NCBI GenBank assembly: GCA_947302205.1 | Contig: CAMYVD010000001.1 | Coordinates: 178,866 to 242,865 of the forward strand | Direction of reading: 5' to 3' | From: an uncultured Bacteroidales bacterium | GTDB taxonomy: Bacteria > Bacteroidota > Bacteroidia > Bacteroidales > F082 | DNA length: 64,000 nucleotides | Shown here: piece after piece, positions 42,256 through 51,128 of the stretch | How positions within the stretch are numbered: the stretch's first letter is position 1 | Layout of the letters: the number at the start of each line of letters is the position of its first letter | Notes under the pieces: generated by a model | Database searches by the model: none | The model's input: the letters and a program-made list of their open reading frames with translations, nothing else | Told to the model about the DNA's origin: nothing | Program-made: the position numbers and the translations under genes

Positions 42256-42999
42256 TTATTCCTCGTATTGGTATTCTTTGGTGACAATCACCTCTTCCTC
42301 AGTCTCGTAAATCCAGGTGCCGCCATGCCAAGGCTCAGCACAGTCGCTGGGCTGGCTGTGGAAGCATCCGCAGTAATTGCACACCCATCCTGTCCGGGTG
42401 GTTTTTGTTACCTTTCTGACGGTCTCGATGGCCACCTTTCGGGCGGAATAATAGTTGTATTGCTCTTGTGGCGTGGATCCTGCCGGAGGCAGCATCTCCT
42501 CAAACAATTTGTTGATGTCCTTCACCACATGCTGGTACTCTTGCCGGGCTTCGGCCTGCTGTGTACCCTCGGCGGCGTTTTCCAGCTGCTCCTCCAACTC
42601 GGCGGCGCGGTCCATCAGCTTGGCGGCCTGCTGCACCTTGGGGTCTTCCTTTGCCTTCTCGATGGCACGGGCAGCGGCACGGGTCAGCGGTTCGTTGCAT
42701 TTGCGGCAGAAGGAGCGCACGTTGAAGGTGCCGCATTTGGGGCATACCGTGCCTTCCGCCGGCATGCCACATTCCTCGCAGACGGTATCCGAGGCATCCA
42801 TGGGCGCACCGCAGAAGGTGCAGTAATCCACCAGTTTCTTTCCGCAGAACGGACAGAATTCCACGTTCAGCTCGATCTCGGCGCCGCAATGCTTGCATTT
42901 TCTTGAGCTTGTGCTCTTGAGGCTGGGCCTGACCTGTTTCCTGGTGGCTTCCTTGCCTTTGGCATGCTGCGACTCTTGGACAGGATTGCTCTGTGTCAT
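42256..42999 (-). CDS. Zinc-ribbon-rich protein of the kinase cluster
   Basis: A 247-residue cytoplasmic protein built around tandem zinc ribbons. CKHCGAEIELNVEFCPFCG, YCTFCGAPMDASDTVCEECG and VCPKCGTFNVRSFCRKC lie between residues about 34 and 107. A charged helical segment (residues ~110-175, with EDPKVQQAAKLMDRAAELEE) follows, then a further Cys/His site (WVCNYCGCFH). No enzymatic motif. It starts 3 nt upstream of the kinase gene. Shared ribbons with the FHA and AAA+ proteins suggest a common docking or assembly mode in this system. Confidence 0.88.
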   Translation of the reverse strand: MTQSNPVQESQHAKGKEATRKQVRPSLKSTSSRKCKHCGAEIELNVEFCPFCGKKLVDYCTFCGAPMDASDTVCEECGMPAEGTVCPKCGTFNVRSFCRKCNEPLTRAAARAIEKAKEDPKVQQAAKLMDRAAELEEQLENAAEGTQQAEARQEYQHVVKDINKLFEEMLPPAGSTPQEQYNYYSARKVAIETVRKVTKTTRTGWVCNYCGCFHSQPSDCAEPWHGGTWIYETEEEVIVTKEYQYEE

Positions 43000-43019
43000 G
43001 GGGGAGGGTTTTCTAACGG

Positions 43020-44306
43020 TTAGCTAATGGAAAGGATGGAGGGAATGAAGCTTCGGCGTAAGCCAGTGGCCAGGAGTTCGACCATTTGCCGTCCGTCGAG
43101 ATGCAAGGCCTCTTCACCGATCTTGAACAGCAAATCGAGCTCTTTTTGGTCGAGCTTGTGGTCGCTGACCAGCACGTTGATCAGGTAGAGGAACAAAGTG
43201 CCGGCGTTGTTCGGGTCGGCCTCCAGGATGTTGTGGACGCTTTGGTTGAAGAGGTCGGAGCAATTCTCGGAAGTGATGCCTTGCAGGATGTCCATGGGGA
43301 ACATGTAATAGCTCGACATCTGGTTGATGATGAGTTCATGCTCCTGCTGGGTGATCTGTCCGTCGGCGTTGGCCATGATCAAACCTCCGGTAGCCATGAA
43401 GATCATCATCTCGTCCTCGATCGGGTTGGTGTTGAGTCGCGCGATGGCGTTGGTGAGCACTTTCATGCCCTCGCTGAGCTCCTTCTCGGTTTTGGCATTC
43501 GCGAAGAGGTTGAGGGCCTCAATGCGGATGGGGCTCACGGGATGGGTGTAGCCGTCATTGAGACTGAGACCGCAGCCTGAGATGTAATGCTGCAACGCTT
43601 CACGGTTTTCTTCAATAAAGGCAGGAATGTTGGCCTCGATCTTGTCGAGCTTCAGTCCCGACTTGAGTTTCAGTTCGGATGAGATGCAGGCGTTGATGTC
43701 ATCCGTGGCCAAGTAGCCATAACGGTCGGCGAAGAGCTCGCTCAACTGTTTCCAGTAGTAGTACTTGAAGCGCAACGGGATGGGCAGGTTGGGGCGGCCG
43801 TACTCATCGGCACCGAAGATGAAATAGATGACTTGGTTTAGGATGTAGTTGTCGTCAAGAAGGTGGCCAAGTTCATGGCCGACCACCGAACAGAGCTCAG
43901 TCTCAGTCATGGTCTCGATCATGGCGGAGTTCACCTCCACAATATAAGGCATTTCCGGATCCATGGGTTTCAGCACATGGGCGCAAGCATTGAGGGTGGC
44001 GTCGCTGATGACGAAGAAGTCTACGGGATGCTCCAAGTTGACGCGTTGCTTCACGTTGTTGAACAGCTCGTACAGGCGGGGCATCACCTTTTGGGTGACT
44101 TTCAGGCTGCGGCCTTCCATCCGCACGCGCTCGGCCCTGTCGTCCATCTTGTCGATACCGAGTTTTTGCATCACTTGCCAAACGATGTCGCCTTGCAAGG
44201 CGTCCCAAAGCTGTTTGGTCAGTTGGTTATACATGGGAATCTCCGGCAGATGGTCGTTCTGCTTGGTTTCCTTTTGGAGTCTTGATCTATAGTCTGATGC
44301 TTTCAT
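43020..44306 (-). CDS. M48-family zinc metallopeptidase with TerB-like C-terminus
   Basis: A 428-residue soluble protein without signal peptide or membrane helix. The M48 zinc site is ELCSVVGHELGHLLDDN (HExxH near residue 145), and the third ligand is in the ELFADRYGYLATDD segment. The C-terminal third (from about residue 295) carries a TerB-like helical pattern: FMATGGLIMANADGQITQQE and YLINVLVSDHKLDQKELDLL. This matches the TerB domain at the start of the next protein. Most M48 enzymes are membrane-bound; a cytoplasmic M48-TerB fusion inside a kinase operon is unusual. It probably processes a partner protein. Confidence 0.88.
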   Translation of the reverse strand: MKASDYRSRLQKETKQNDHLPEIPMYNQLTKQLWDALQGDIVWQVMQKLGIDKMDDRAERVRMEGRSLKVTQKVMPRLYELFNNVKQRVNLEHPVDFFVISDATLNACAHVLKPMDPEMPYIVEVNSAMIETMTETELCSVVGHELGHLLDDNYILNQVIYFIFGADEYGRPNLPIPLRFKYYYWKQLSELFADRYGYLATDDINACISSELKLKSGLKLDKIEANIPAFIEENREALQHYISGCGLSLNDGYTHPVSPIRIEALNLFANAKTEKELSEGMKVLTNAIARLNTNPIEDEMMIFMATGGLIMANADGQITQQEHELIINQMSSYYMFPMDILQGITSENCSDLFNQSVHNILEADPNNAGTLFLYLINVLVSDHKLDQKELDLLFKIGEEALHLDGRQMVELLATGLRRSFIPSILSIS

Positions 44307-44324
44307 GGTGTGGCTTTTTTAAGG

Positions 44325-46490
44325 TTATGACCAAGCGTCGTAACGGCCGTCATCGTCAGGCTCGTCGTCGAGGCAGATGTTATCGAGTTTGGCACCCAGG
44401 GCGGCAATCACTTGTTTCAACTCGTCAAGGTCGTTAAAGCTCTTGGGATTGTATTTCTTGTCCTCGAGCGTCAGGATCATGTCGCCTGCGATGGGGCCGG
44501 GGTAAATCTTGCATCCGACGGGGTTCATTGGCAGGTCTTTCATCAGGCCCATGTTGTCAACCCAACCGGTGATGTGGTCGTCGTAGCCCATCTGGCTGCT
44601 GATGTCGTAGAGCGGTTGTACGCGGATGGCATCGAGGCGCCTTGCACCGACGAAGTCAGGCAGCTCATCCCAGCCGCTCTCCACGTCAAACTCGATGATG
44701 TCGGCTTTGCCGTCAGTCTTCACGATGGCGATCAGCATCAGATCCGGTTCGTAATCTTCTTCTTCGTCCTCATCGTCCTCGTCTTCTTCTTCATCGTCGT
44801 TTTCGTGATTCTTTTCGTATTCCGGGATGTAATACCGCTCAATCTCTGCGGCATAGTCGGTAAGTTCGCCGTTACGGTAGCTTTCCACCACCAAGTCGAG
44901 CACATTGTCATCGTTGTTGCGTAGCGCCATCATGACGCAGTGATTCACAAATTCTTCCTTGTTGTCGATCTCATAAGGGTTCTCGTCTCCTGAAACCATG
45001 ACCCCCAACATTTCGTAGGAGTCGCCATCATCACGTTTGGTGCCTTCGCAGAACCAGAACCATGCTTTTTCGAAGTCTTTTTCAAAACCGTAATACCCAT
45101 GGTAATAGGCATTGCCCATGAAGTAGGGGGCTAGGTCGCTGCCTTCTTCGCAAGCGCTGATGGTGTAGTGCATGATGTCTGCGGTGGCCTGTTTTTGGTC
45201 ACGGCTGTTCATGTCTTCATAGCGATCCATGAGGCCGCTGGCCTTCAATAAAAGACAGTTGGCCGCACCGGCTTCGCAACCCTGCTCAAGCAGTTCGTCA
45301 TACTCATCGTCTTCAAAGTGCAGGTTGCACAGGTCGCTCCAAGCCTCGTAGTAACCCATGCCAATGGCCTTGCGGTAGTATTTGTCGGCGTTTTTCTTGT
45401 CTTTGAGTTCTGCGTACGCCTCGGCGATGATGCTGTAATAGGCGGGATTGATCGTTAGGATGTCGTCGCTTTCGCCGTCTTTGAACCAATCCTTTATGCC
45501 GTCGGCAACCCGTTTGGGATCGGCAGTCACGTTGTTCCAGCCATAAATGGTTTGGCGTAAGACATACTGATAGGCAAGGAAACTGCCCTTGTCCACGGCC
45601 TCATCGACCATTCGAGCGGCTTCTTCGCGATCCACCAGCCCATAGTGACCTGCCTTGTAGAGTACCGACTGTGCAAAAAGGGCATCGTGTACACCGCCTT
45701 TATCGGCTTTTTTGAGGTATTCGTTGGCGATGTTGAGGGAGTCTGGTTCAGGGCGATGGGCTTCCAGCCAGCGGCCGTAGGCATATTGAGACAAGGCATA
45801 GCCTTTCTCGGCGAAATCCTTCAATAGGGCCACCTGCTCCTCAGTGATTTTGAAGAGGCGTGAACGTTGGTTCACGATCATCAGGAAGAGTTGACAGGCG
45901 TTTCTGTCCATGTGTGCGGCATAGATGAGGTTGTCGAAAGCCGTGGGGATATCGTGTTTCATAAGGGCTTTCTTGCCGAGCGTAACGGCTTCCCTGATTT
46001 CATCCTGAAGTTGTTCTTTGTCGATACCGCCATCGTTCTTTCCAGTCTCGCGGGTACCTGCGGGACCGTTATTTTCCTGAGTGCTGAAAGAGTCCTTGCC
46101 TTGGTTTTTGCTGAGACTCTCGCGGATGTCGTTGGTGACGCTTTCAATGAGGATATCAAGCGCTTTGTCGCCATCGTAACCGAACTTGTCGGCGATGAAC
46201 TTGATGTATTTTTTCTCTTCCTCGTCAATTTGTCCGTCGGACATCATCATGAGGGTGAGGTTTTTCAGGTAGAAGGTCTTTTCTTCGTCGGTGTCGGGTA
46301 CTTCGATGATGGCTGTGTTGTTTTGTGTCGCTTCGTTGGCCTTGTCCACACAGAAGTTGAATTCTTCCTCTGTGGCACCGAGAGAATCGGCAATGCTGTG
46401 CAGGACGGTTTTTTCCTCTTCACTGACGTTGCCGTCAATGCAGGCAAGCGAGATCAAGTTGATGAGATGAGCTAGTTCTGGATTGTTCAT
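44325..46490 (-). CDS. TerB-domain protein with Sel1-like repeats
   Basis: A 721-residue soluble protein, first gene of the cluster. Residues 1-125 form a TerB-like domain with the paired acidic signatures LACIDGNVSEEEKTVLHSIA and LMMMSDGQIDEEEKKYIKFI, which in TerB bind divalent metal. From about residue 165, Sel1/TPR-like alpha-helical repeats follow (YALSQYAYGRWLEA, DALFAQSVLYKAGHYGLVDR, LAPYFMGNAYYHGYYGFEKD), so it likely scaffolds protein interactions. An Asp/Glu run (EEEDEDDEDEEED) lies near residue 570, before a C-terminal domain. No enzyme motif. It resembles neither the tellurite-resistance operon layout nor a Sel1 toxin. Confidence 0.85.
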   Translation of the reverse strand: MNNPELAHLINLISLACIDGNVSEEEKTVLHSIADSLGATEEEFNFCVDKANEATQNNTAIIEVPDTDEEKTFYLKNLTLMMMSDGQIDEEEKKYIKFIADKFGYDGDKALDILIESVTNDIRESLSKNQGKDSFSTQENNGPAGTRETGKNDGGIDKEQLQDEIREAVTLGKKALMKHDIPTAFDNLIYAAHMDRNACQLFLMIVNQRSRLFKITEEQVALLKDFAEKGYALSQYAYGRWLEAHRPEPDSLNIANEYLKKADKGGVHDALFAQSVLYKAGHYGLVDREEAARMVDEAVDKGSFLAYQYVLRQTIYGWNNVTADPKRVADGIKDWFKDGESDDILTINPAYYSIIAEAYAELKDKKNADKYYRKAIGMGYYEAWSDLCNLHFEDDEYDELLEQGCEAGAANCLLLKASGLMDRYEDMNSRDQKQATADIMHYTISACEEGSDLAPYFMGNAYYHGYYGFEKDFEKAWFWFCEGTKRDDGDSYEMLGVMVSGDENPYEIDNKEEFVNHCVMMALRNNDDNVLDLVVESYRNGELTDYAAEIERYYIPEYEKNHENDDEEEDEDDEDEEEDYEPDLMLIAIVKTDGKADIIEFDVESGWDELPDFVGARRLDAIRVQPLYDISSQMGYDDHITGWVDNMGLMKDLPMNPVGCKIYPGPIAGDMILTLEDKKYNPKSFNDLDELKQVIAALGAKLDNICLDDEPDDDGRYDAWS

Positions 46491-46561
46491 AGTGATTGCA
46501 TTGTTTGGTTACACGATGCAATAATACTAAAAAAATGCTTCAAAGACAAGGTATTAGACAA

Positions 46562-46592
46562 AAAAAGCCGCTGGAATTTTCCAGCGGCTTCT
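46562..46592 (-). terminator. Intrinsic terminator after the RND efflux operon
   Basis: A 10-bp stem, GCCGCTGGAA with TTCCAGCGGC, encloses a short loop. On the minus strand it is followed by a run of seven T. It lies about 20 nt past the stop of the TolC-like gene and just upstream of the TerB gene, ending the efflux operon before the kinase cluster begins. Confidence 0.9.
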
Positions 46593-46610
46593 TTCCGTTA
46601 TGGAATTCGG

Positions 46611-47957
46611 TTACTTCCCGAATCCGCCCAATGCAGTGTAAAGATTGATGAGTGCTTGGATCATCTCGTATTGGTTCTGCACCTGCGTGAGTTGTGCCGA
46701 AAGCAGCGACTCCTGTGCCGTGAGGACTTCCAAATAGGTGGTTGAACCGTGGTTCATCAACTCGGAAGTGGCTGTAAAAGCTTCTTGCAGGGCATTGACG
46801 CGGATGTCGATATGTCCAGCCTTTCCCTCTGCTGTCTCGATGGCTTTCTTGTATTGATACACCTCGTTGCCAGCGTCATAAAGGGTTTGGACAAACTGCA
46901 AGCGTGCCTTCTCCTGGTTGGCTTTGGCATTGCGGAGTTGTGCCGTGAGCTGCCCACCTTGGAATACAGGTTGCGCCAACGTGCCTACAGCCTGTGCGAT
47001 GAGGCCGAGGGCATTGAAAGAGCCAGCCATGCCGAACAAACCGTCGATGCTGAGCGAAGGATAGAATGACTGACGTGCCTGCTGGGTGCTGTAGTAAGCA
47101 ATCTCCATGTTGCGCTCAGCCATGCGGACGTCCGGACGGGCATCAAGCAAACGGATGGGCAAACCTAAGTGAATCTGTTCTGGCATCTCAAACTTATCGA
47201 ATGTGGAACGCTCAATGTGATGAGGCGGCTCGGCGAGCAACCTGCAGAGCGAAGCCTCGGTGACGGCAATATTGTAGCGCAAATCAACAATATCGGCACG
47301 CAGAGCCTCCAACGAAGCTTGCATCTCATACACAGCCGGACTGTTGTAGATACCCGCCTGGAACAAGGCCTGTGTGGTGTTGTACGACTCCTCATACAGC
47401 TTCTCGGTCGCTTCGGAAATCTCCAATTGGCGGTCGAGCATCACCAAATTGTAATACAGGTTGGCGACATTGGCGGCCAAATCGACCTGCACTGACTGAC
47501 GGTAATCCTCATCATAGGCAAGCTTGGCTTTGGCTGAACGGATATTGCTTCGGGTTTGGCCGAAAATGCCCAACTGCCAACTTGCCCTTACGGGTACCTG
47601 AACGCTGTAGCTACTGGCTCCCCCCTGATAATTGTAGGTGACATCGGGAGCGAACGACAACGTGGGAGCGTAGCCCCATTTGGCTGACATCACTTCGTTT
47701 TGTGCCTGCTCAATGCTGAGTTGGGCGGTGCGCATGTCGGTGTTGTTGACCAAAGCCGTTTCGATGAGTTGCTGAAGCAATGGATCCTTGAAGACGTCGC
47801 GCCAATTCATATCGCCTATGGATACGGTGTCTTGGGCATTGATCACCTCACCCATAAGGTTGTCCTGGACGGCGACATTCGACTCATATTTCTTATAGAG
47901 GTTGCAGCCTGGCAACAGCAGCAGGCCTGCGAACACCAAAATCAAATATCTTTTCAT
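46611..47957 (-). CDS. TolC/NodT-family outer-membrane efflux lipoprotein
   Basis: A 448-residue outer-membrane channel. The lipobox is LLLLPGCNLYKKYE. OEP-family repeats cover the rest (LIETALVNNTDMRTAQLSIE; GMAGSFNALGLIAQAVGTLA QPVF region; TTYLEVLTAQESLLSAQLTQ). It forms the exit duct of the RND pump encoded just upstream. I start at 47957 (MKRYLILVFAG), seven residues below the longest frame, because this gives the standard lipoprotein signal and avoids overlapping the RND gene. A terminator follows. Confidence 0.93.
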   Translation of the reverse strand: MKRYLILVFAGLLLLPGCNLYKKYESNVAVQDNLMGEVINAQDTVSIGDMNWRDVFKDPLLQQLIETALVNNTDMRTAQLSIEQAQNEVMSAKWGYAPTLSFAPDVTYNYQGGASSYSVQVPVRASWQLGIFGQTRSNIRSAKAKLAYDEDYRQSVQVDLAANVANLYYNLVMLDRQLEISEATEKLYEESYNTTQALFQAGIYNSPAVYEMQASLEALRADIVDLRYNIAVTEASLCRLLAEPPHHIERSTFDKFEMPEQIHLGLPIRLLDARPDVRMAERNMEIAYYSTQQARQSFYPSLSIDGLFGMAGSFNALGLIAQAVGTLAQPVFQGGQLTAQLRNAKANQEKARLQFVQTLYDAGNEVYQYKKAIETAEGKAGHIDIRVNALQEAFTATSELMNHGSTTYLEVLTAQESLLSAQLTQVQNQYEMIQALINLYTALGGFGK

Positions 47958-47970
47958 AATGCTCATTCTT

Positions 47971-50900
47971 TTATTCAACTACTACTTCATCATCTTTATC
48001 GGGAGTCAAACGGTCATGAATGTTCTGGAACACGATGTACAAGGCCGGCGTGATGAAAAGGATGGCGATGATGGCCACCGTCATACCGCCTACCACGGCG
48101 ATGGACAACGACTTGTTACCCACAGCACCTGCACCGGTTCCGACAATCAACGGAATCATACCGATAATCATGGTCAAAACAGTCATCAAGATAGGACGCA
48201 GACGGTCTTGGCAGGCGCCAATGGCAGCATCGTAAACCGACATGCCCTCTTTGCGTTTCTGCACGGCAAACTCCGTGATAAGGATGGCTGTCTTGGCTGC
48301 CAAACCCATCAACATGATGACACCTACCTGCACATAAACATTGACGCCCACACCCATGAGCACCTCCAAGGGGCGGACGGACAAATAAGCGCCGAAGATG
48401 CCGAACGGGATGGACAGCAACACTGCGAAGGGGATGAACACCGAGTTATACAACACGGCAAGGATGAGGTAGATCAACAACACGGCAATGGCATAGATGA
48501 TGACGGTGGCGTTTGAACCAGCGTTGGCAGCTTCCTCACGGGCCATACCGCCATACTCGTAGCTGTAGCCATCAGGGAAGACCTCATCCATCACCTCATC
48601 AACAGCGGTACGCACATGCGACGAGGTATATCCCGGGGCGGGAAGCACGTTGAGGCCGTAGCAGGTAAACAGGTTGAAACGGCGTTCCATGGCGGAACCC
48701 AAGGTCGGGGTGAGTGTGACCAACTCCGATACGGGAATCATCCCGCCGCCCGCCTGCACATAGATGTTGTTGAGGGTGCTCGGTTCCATACGATATTCAT
48801 CGCCAGCCTCCATAAGCACTTGGTAAACCTTACCATATTTGGTATAGTTGCCGATATAGGTTCCAGCGAGGTTGGTGCCGATGGTCTCAACGACGGTCTT
48901 GGGTGAGATGCCCTTGCTCATACATGCCGCCACATCAACCGTGAGCGTGTATTTCGGGAAGTTGGCCGAATAGGAGGCTATGGCCATCATCACTTCCGGA
49001 CGTTCATTCAGTTTCTGCGTGAACTCGTTCGCATAATTGATGAAAGTCGCATCATCGTCACTCGAACTGTTCTGTAGGTTCAACTCAATGGCAGAGCCAG
49101 AACCATAGCCAGGAATCTGAGGCATCTGGAATGCGGTGACATCGGCTTCCGGCATATGCTCCATGGCCCATAAGGAGATTTGGGTCTGAACATTGGCGAT
49201 GCTGTAAAAGCTACGCTCGCTCCAATTCTTCAGACGCACCATCAAGGTACCGTAATTGGTGCCGGCACCACCATTCATGATGGAGAAGCCCGATACGCCA
49301 CTCATCAATTCAACATCATCGATGGTATTGATGTAGTTTTCAAGCTTAGCGACAGCCGACTCCGTTTCATTCAAATAGGTGCCAGGCGCAGTTTGCACGT
49401 CGACGAAGAAGAAGCCTTGGTCTTCCTGGGGGACGAGGTCCGTTTGGGCGGTCTTCATCAGCCATATCATACCTAAACCGAAGATTGCAACCAGAATCCA
49501 TGAAACAGCGGGGCGCTTGATGAATTTGCTTACACCTTTCATATACTTGCCCAACAGGGCGTTGAAAGCCACATCGTAGGCTTGCTTGACGTAATAGCTG
49601 ATTCCTTTCCGCTCTTTCTCGCCTTCTTTCTTTGGTTTGAACATCAGCGCGCAAAGGGCTGGACAGATGGTCAAGGCCGAAAGGGTGGAGAGACACACTG
49701 AACCCGACATGATGAAACCGAACTGTTTGAAGAAGGTGCCTTGTGTGCCACCCATGAAGGTCACGGGGATAAACACGGCGACAAACACCAACGTAGTTGA
49801 GATGGCGGCTGCCGTCACCTCATGGAGCGCCTCAGTGGTGGCGGTGGCTGCACTGTATTTGCCGGTCTCCATCTTCGTCATCACCGCCTCGACGACCACA
49901 ATGGCATCGTCGACGACGGTTCCGATGGCCAACACCAAGGCAAATAGCGTAATGAGGTTGAGCGAATAGCCCAAGGCCCACACAAAGGCGAAAGTACCTA
50001 TCAACGACACGATGATGGAAATCGAAGGAATCAGCGTTGCCTTGAAATCTTGCAGGAACAGATACACGATGAGGATGACGAGGATGATGGCGACAATGAG
50101 GGTCTCGACGACATTGTGGATGGAGGCGTAAAGGAAATCATCGGAGGTCTCCATCTGCCTGAATTCCAAACCGGCAGGCAACGACTTGGAGATATCCTTG
50201 ATCACCTTGTTGATTTCGGCATTAACCTCTGTGGCATTGGCACCCGGTGCTTGATTGACGATAAACATCACCCCGGGGTGTCCGTCCACCCTTGATCGGT
50301 AGGAATACGACTTGGTACCCAACTCCACGTCGGCCACATCCCCCAAGCGAACAAACTCACCTGCAGAGGTGGCACGAACAATGATTTGCTCAAACTCGCT
50401 CATTTCTTCGAGCTGTCCCTGGAACTCGATGTCAATCTTGTTTACCGTACTCTCAATGCTTCCCACGGGCGACACAAGGTGTTGCTCCAGAATGGCATTC
50501 GCGATTTCTTCTCTGGTGATGCCGTAGGAGGCCATCACATCCGGCTTGATCCAGATACGCACACCGTAGGTATCGCCAAGGAGCGTGGTGCTACCCACAC
50601 CCGTGATACGGCTGATACGCGGCATCACATTGATGTCCAGGTAGTTTCCGATAAACTTCTGGTCAAACCGGTCGTCGGTACTCTCCAACGACTGGATTTG
50701 TAGGATGGAGTTGACGCTCTTCTGGACGGTAATACCGTTCTGAACCACAGCGGCGGGCAGCAAACCCTGAGCCTGGCTCACACGGTTTTGCACGTTCACG
50801 GTAGCTTGGTCAGCATCGGTGCCTTGCTTGAAAAACACGTTGATTTGAGCACTACCGTTGGAGTAGGCTGTTGATGAGATATACATCATGTCCTCCACGC

Positions 50901-51126
50901 CGTTCACCTGCTGCTCAATTGGCATGATGACCGATTTCATGATTGAAGCGGCATCGGCACCCGTGTAATAAGCCGAAACAATAACCTGGGGAGGCGCAAT
51001 GTTGGGGTATTGTTCAATCGAGACCGAGCTAAGCCCCACGATACCGATAAGGCAAACCAGCACACCGACGACCATCGCCGCCACCCAGTGCTTTACGAAA
51101 TATTTTTGTTTTACGGGCTTCTCCAT
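47971..51126 (-). CDS. RND (HAE1/AcrB-type) multidrug efflux pump
   Basis: A 1051-residue inner-membrane proton/drug antiporter with twelve membrane helices and two large periplasmic loops, the standard AcrB length. Signatures are the N-terminal VGVLVCLIGIVGLSSVSIEQ region, GTVVDDAIVVVEAVMTKM with the paired proton-relay Asp residues of helix 4, and VGVIMLMGLAAKTAILITEF in the second half. It works with the MFP and OMF encoded on either side. Substrates cannot be predicted; typical ones are detergents, bile salts and lipophilic antibiotics. The start lies 2 nt below the MFP stop. Confidence 0.95.
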   Translation of the reverse strand: MEKPVKQKYFVKHWVAAMVVGVLVCLIGIVGLSSVSIEQYPNIAPPQVIVSAYYTGADAASIMKSVIMPIEQQVNGVEDMMYISSTAYSNGSAQINVFFKQGTDADQATVNVQNRVSQAQGLLPAAVVQNGITVQKSVNSILQIQSLESTDDRFDQKFIGNYLDINVMPRISRITGVGSTTLLGDTYGVRIWIKPDVMASYGITREEIANAILEQHLVSPVGSIESTVNKIDIEFQGQLEEMSEFEQIIVRATSAGEFVRLGDVADVELGTKSYSYRSRVDGHPGVMFIVNQAPGANATEVNAEINKVIKDISKSLPAGLEFRQMETSDDFLYASIHNVVETLIVAIILVILIVYLFLQDFKATLIPSISIIVSLIGTFAFVWALGYSLNLITLFALVLAIGTVVDDAIVVVEAVMTKMETGKYSAATATTEALHEVTAAAISTTLVFVAVFIPVTFMGGTQGTFFKQFGFIMSGSVCLSTLSALTICPALCALMFKPKKEGEKERKGISYYVKQAYDVAFNALLGKYMKGVSKFIKRPAVSWILVAIFGLGMIWLMKTAQTDLVPQEDQGFFFVDVQTAPGTYLNETESAVAKLENYINTIDDVELMSGVSGFSIMNGGAGTNYGTLMVRLKNWSERSFYSIANVQTQISLWAMEHMPEADVTAFQMPQIPGYGSGSAIELNLQNSSSDDDATFINYANEFTQKLNERPEVMMAIASYSANFPKYTLTVDVAACMSKGISPKTVVETIGTNLAGTYIGNYTKYGKVYQVLMEAGDEYRMEPSTLNNIYVQAGGGMIPVSELVTLTPTLGSAMERRFNLFTCYGLNVLPAPGYTSSHVRTAVDEVMDEVFPDGYSYEYGGMAREEAANAGSNATVIIYAIAVLLIYLILAVLYNSVFIPFAVLLSIPFGIFGAYLSVRPLEVLMGVGVNVYVQVGVIMLMGLAAKTAILITEFAVQKRKEGMSVYDAAIGACQDRLRPILMTVLTMIIGMIPLIVGTGAGAVGNKSLSIAVVGGMTVAIIAILFITPALYIVFQNIHDRLTPDKDDEVVVE

Positions 51127-51128
51127 GG

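Noticed and set aside
36044..46490. A classical tellurite-resistance (ter) operon or type VII secretion locus.
   Set aside because: TerB-like domains and an EccA-like ATPase are present, but TerC, TerD, TerY, EssC/EccC and WXG100 genes are all absent.
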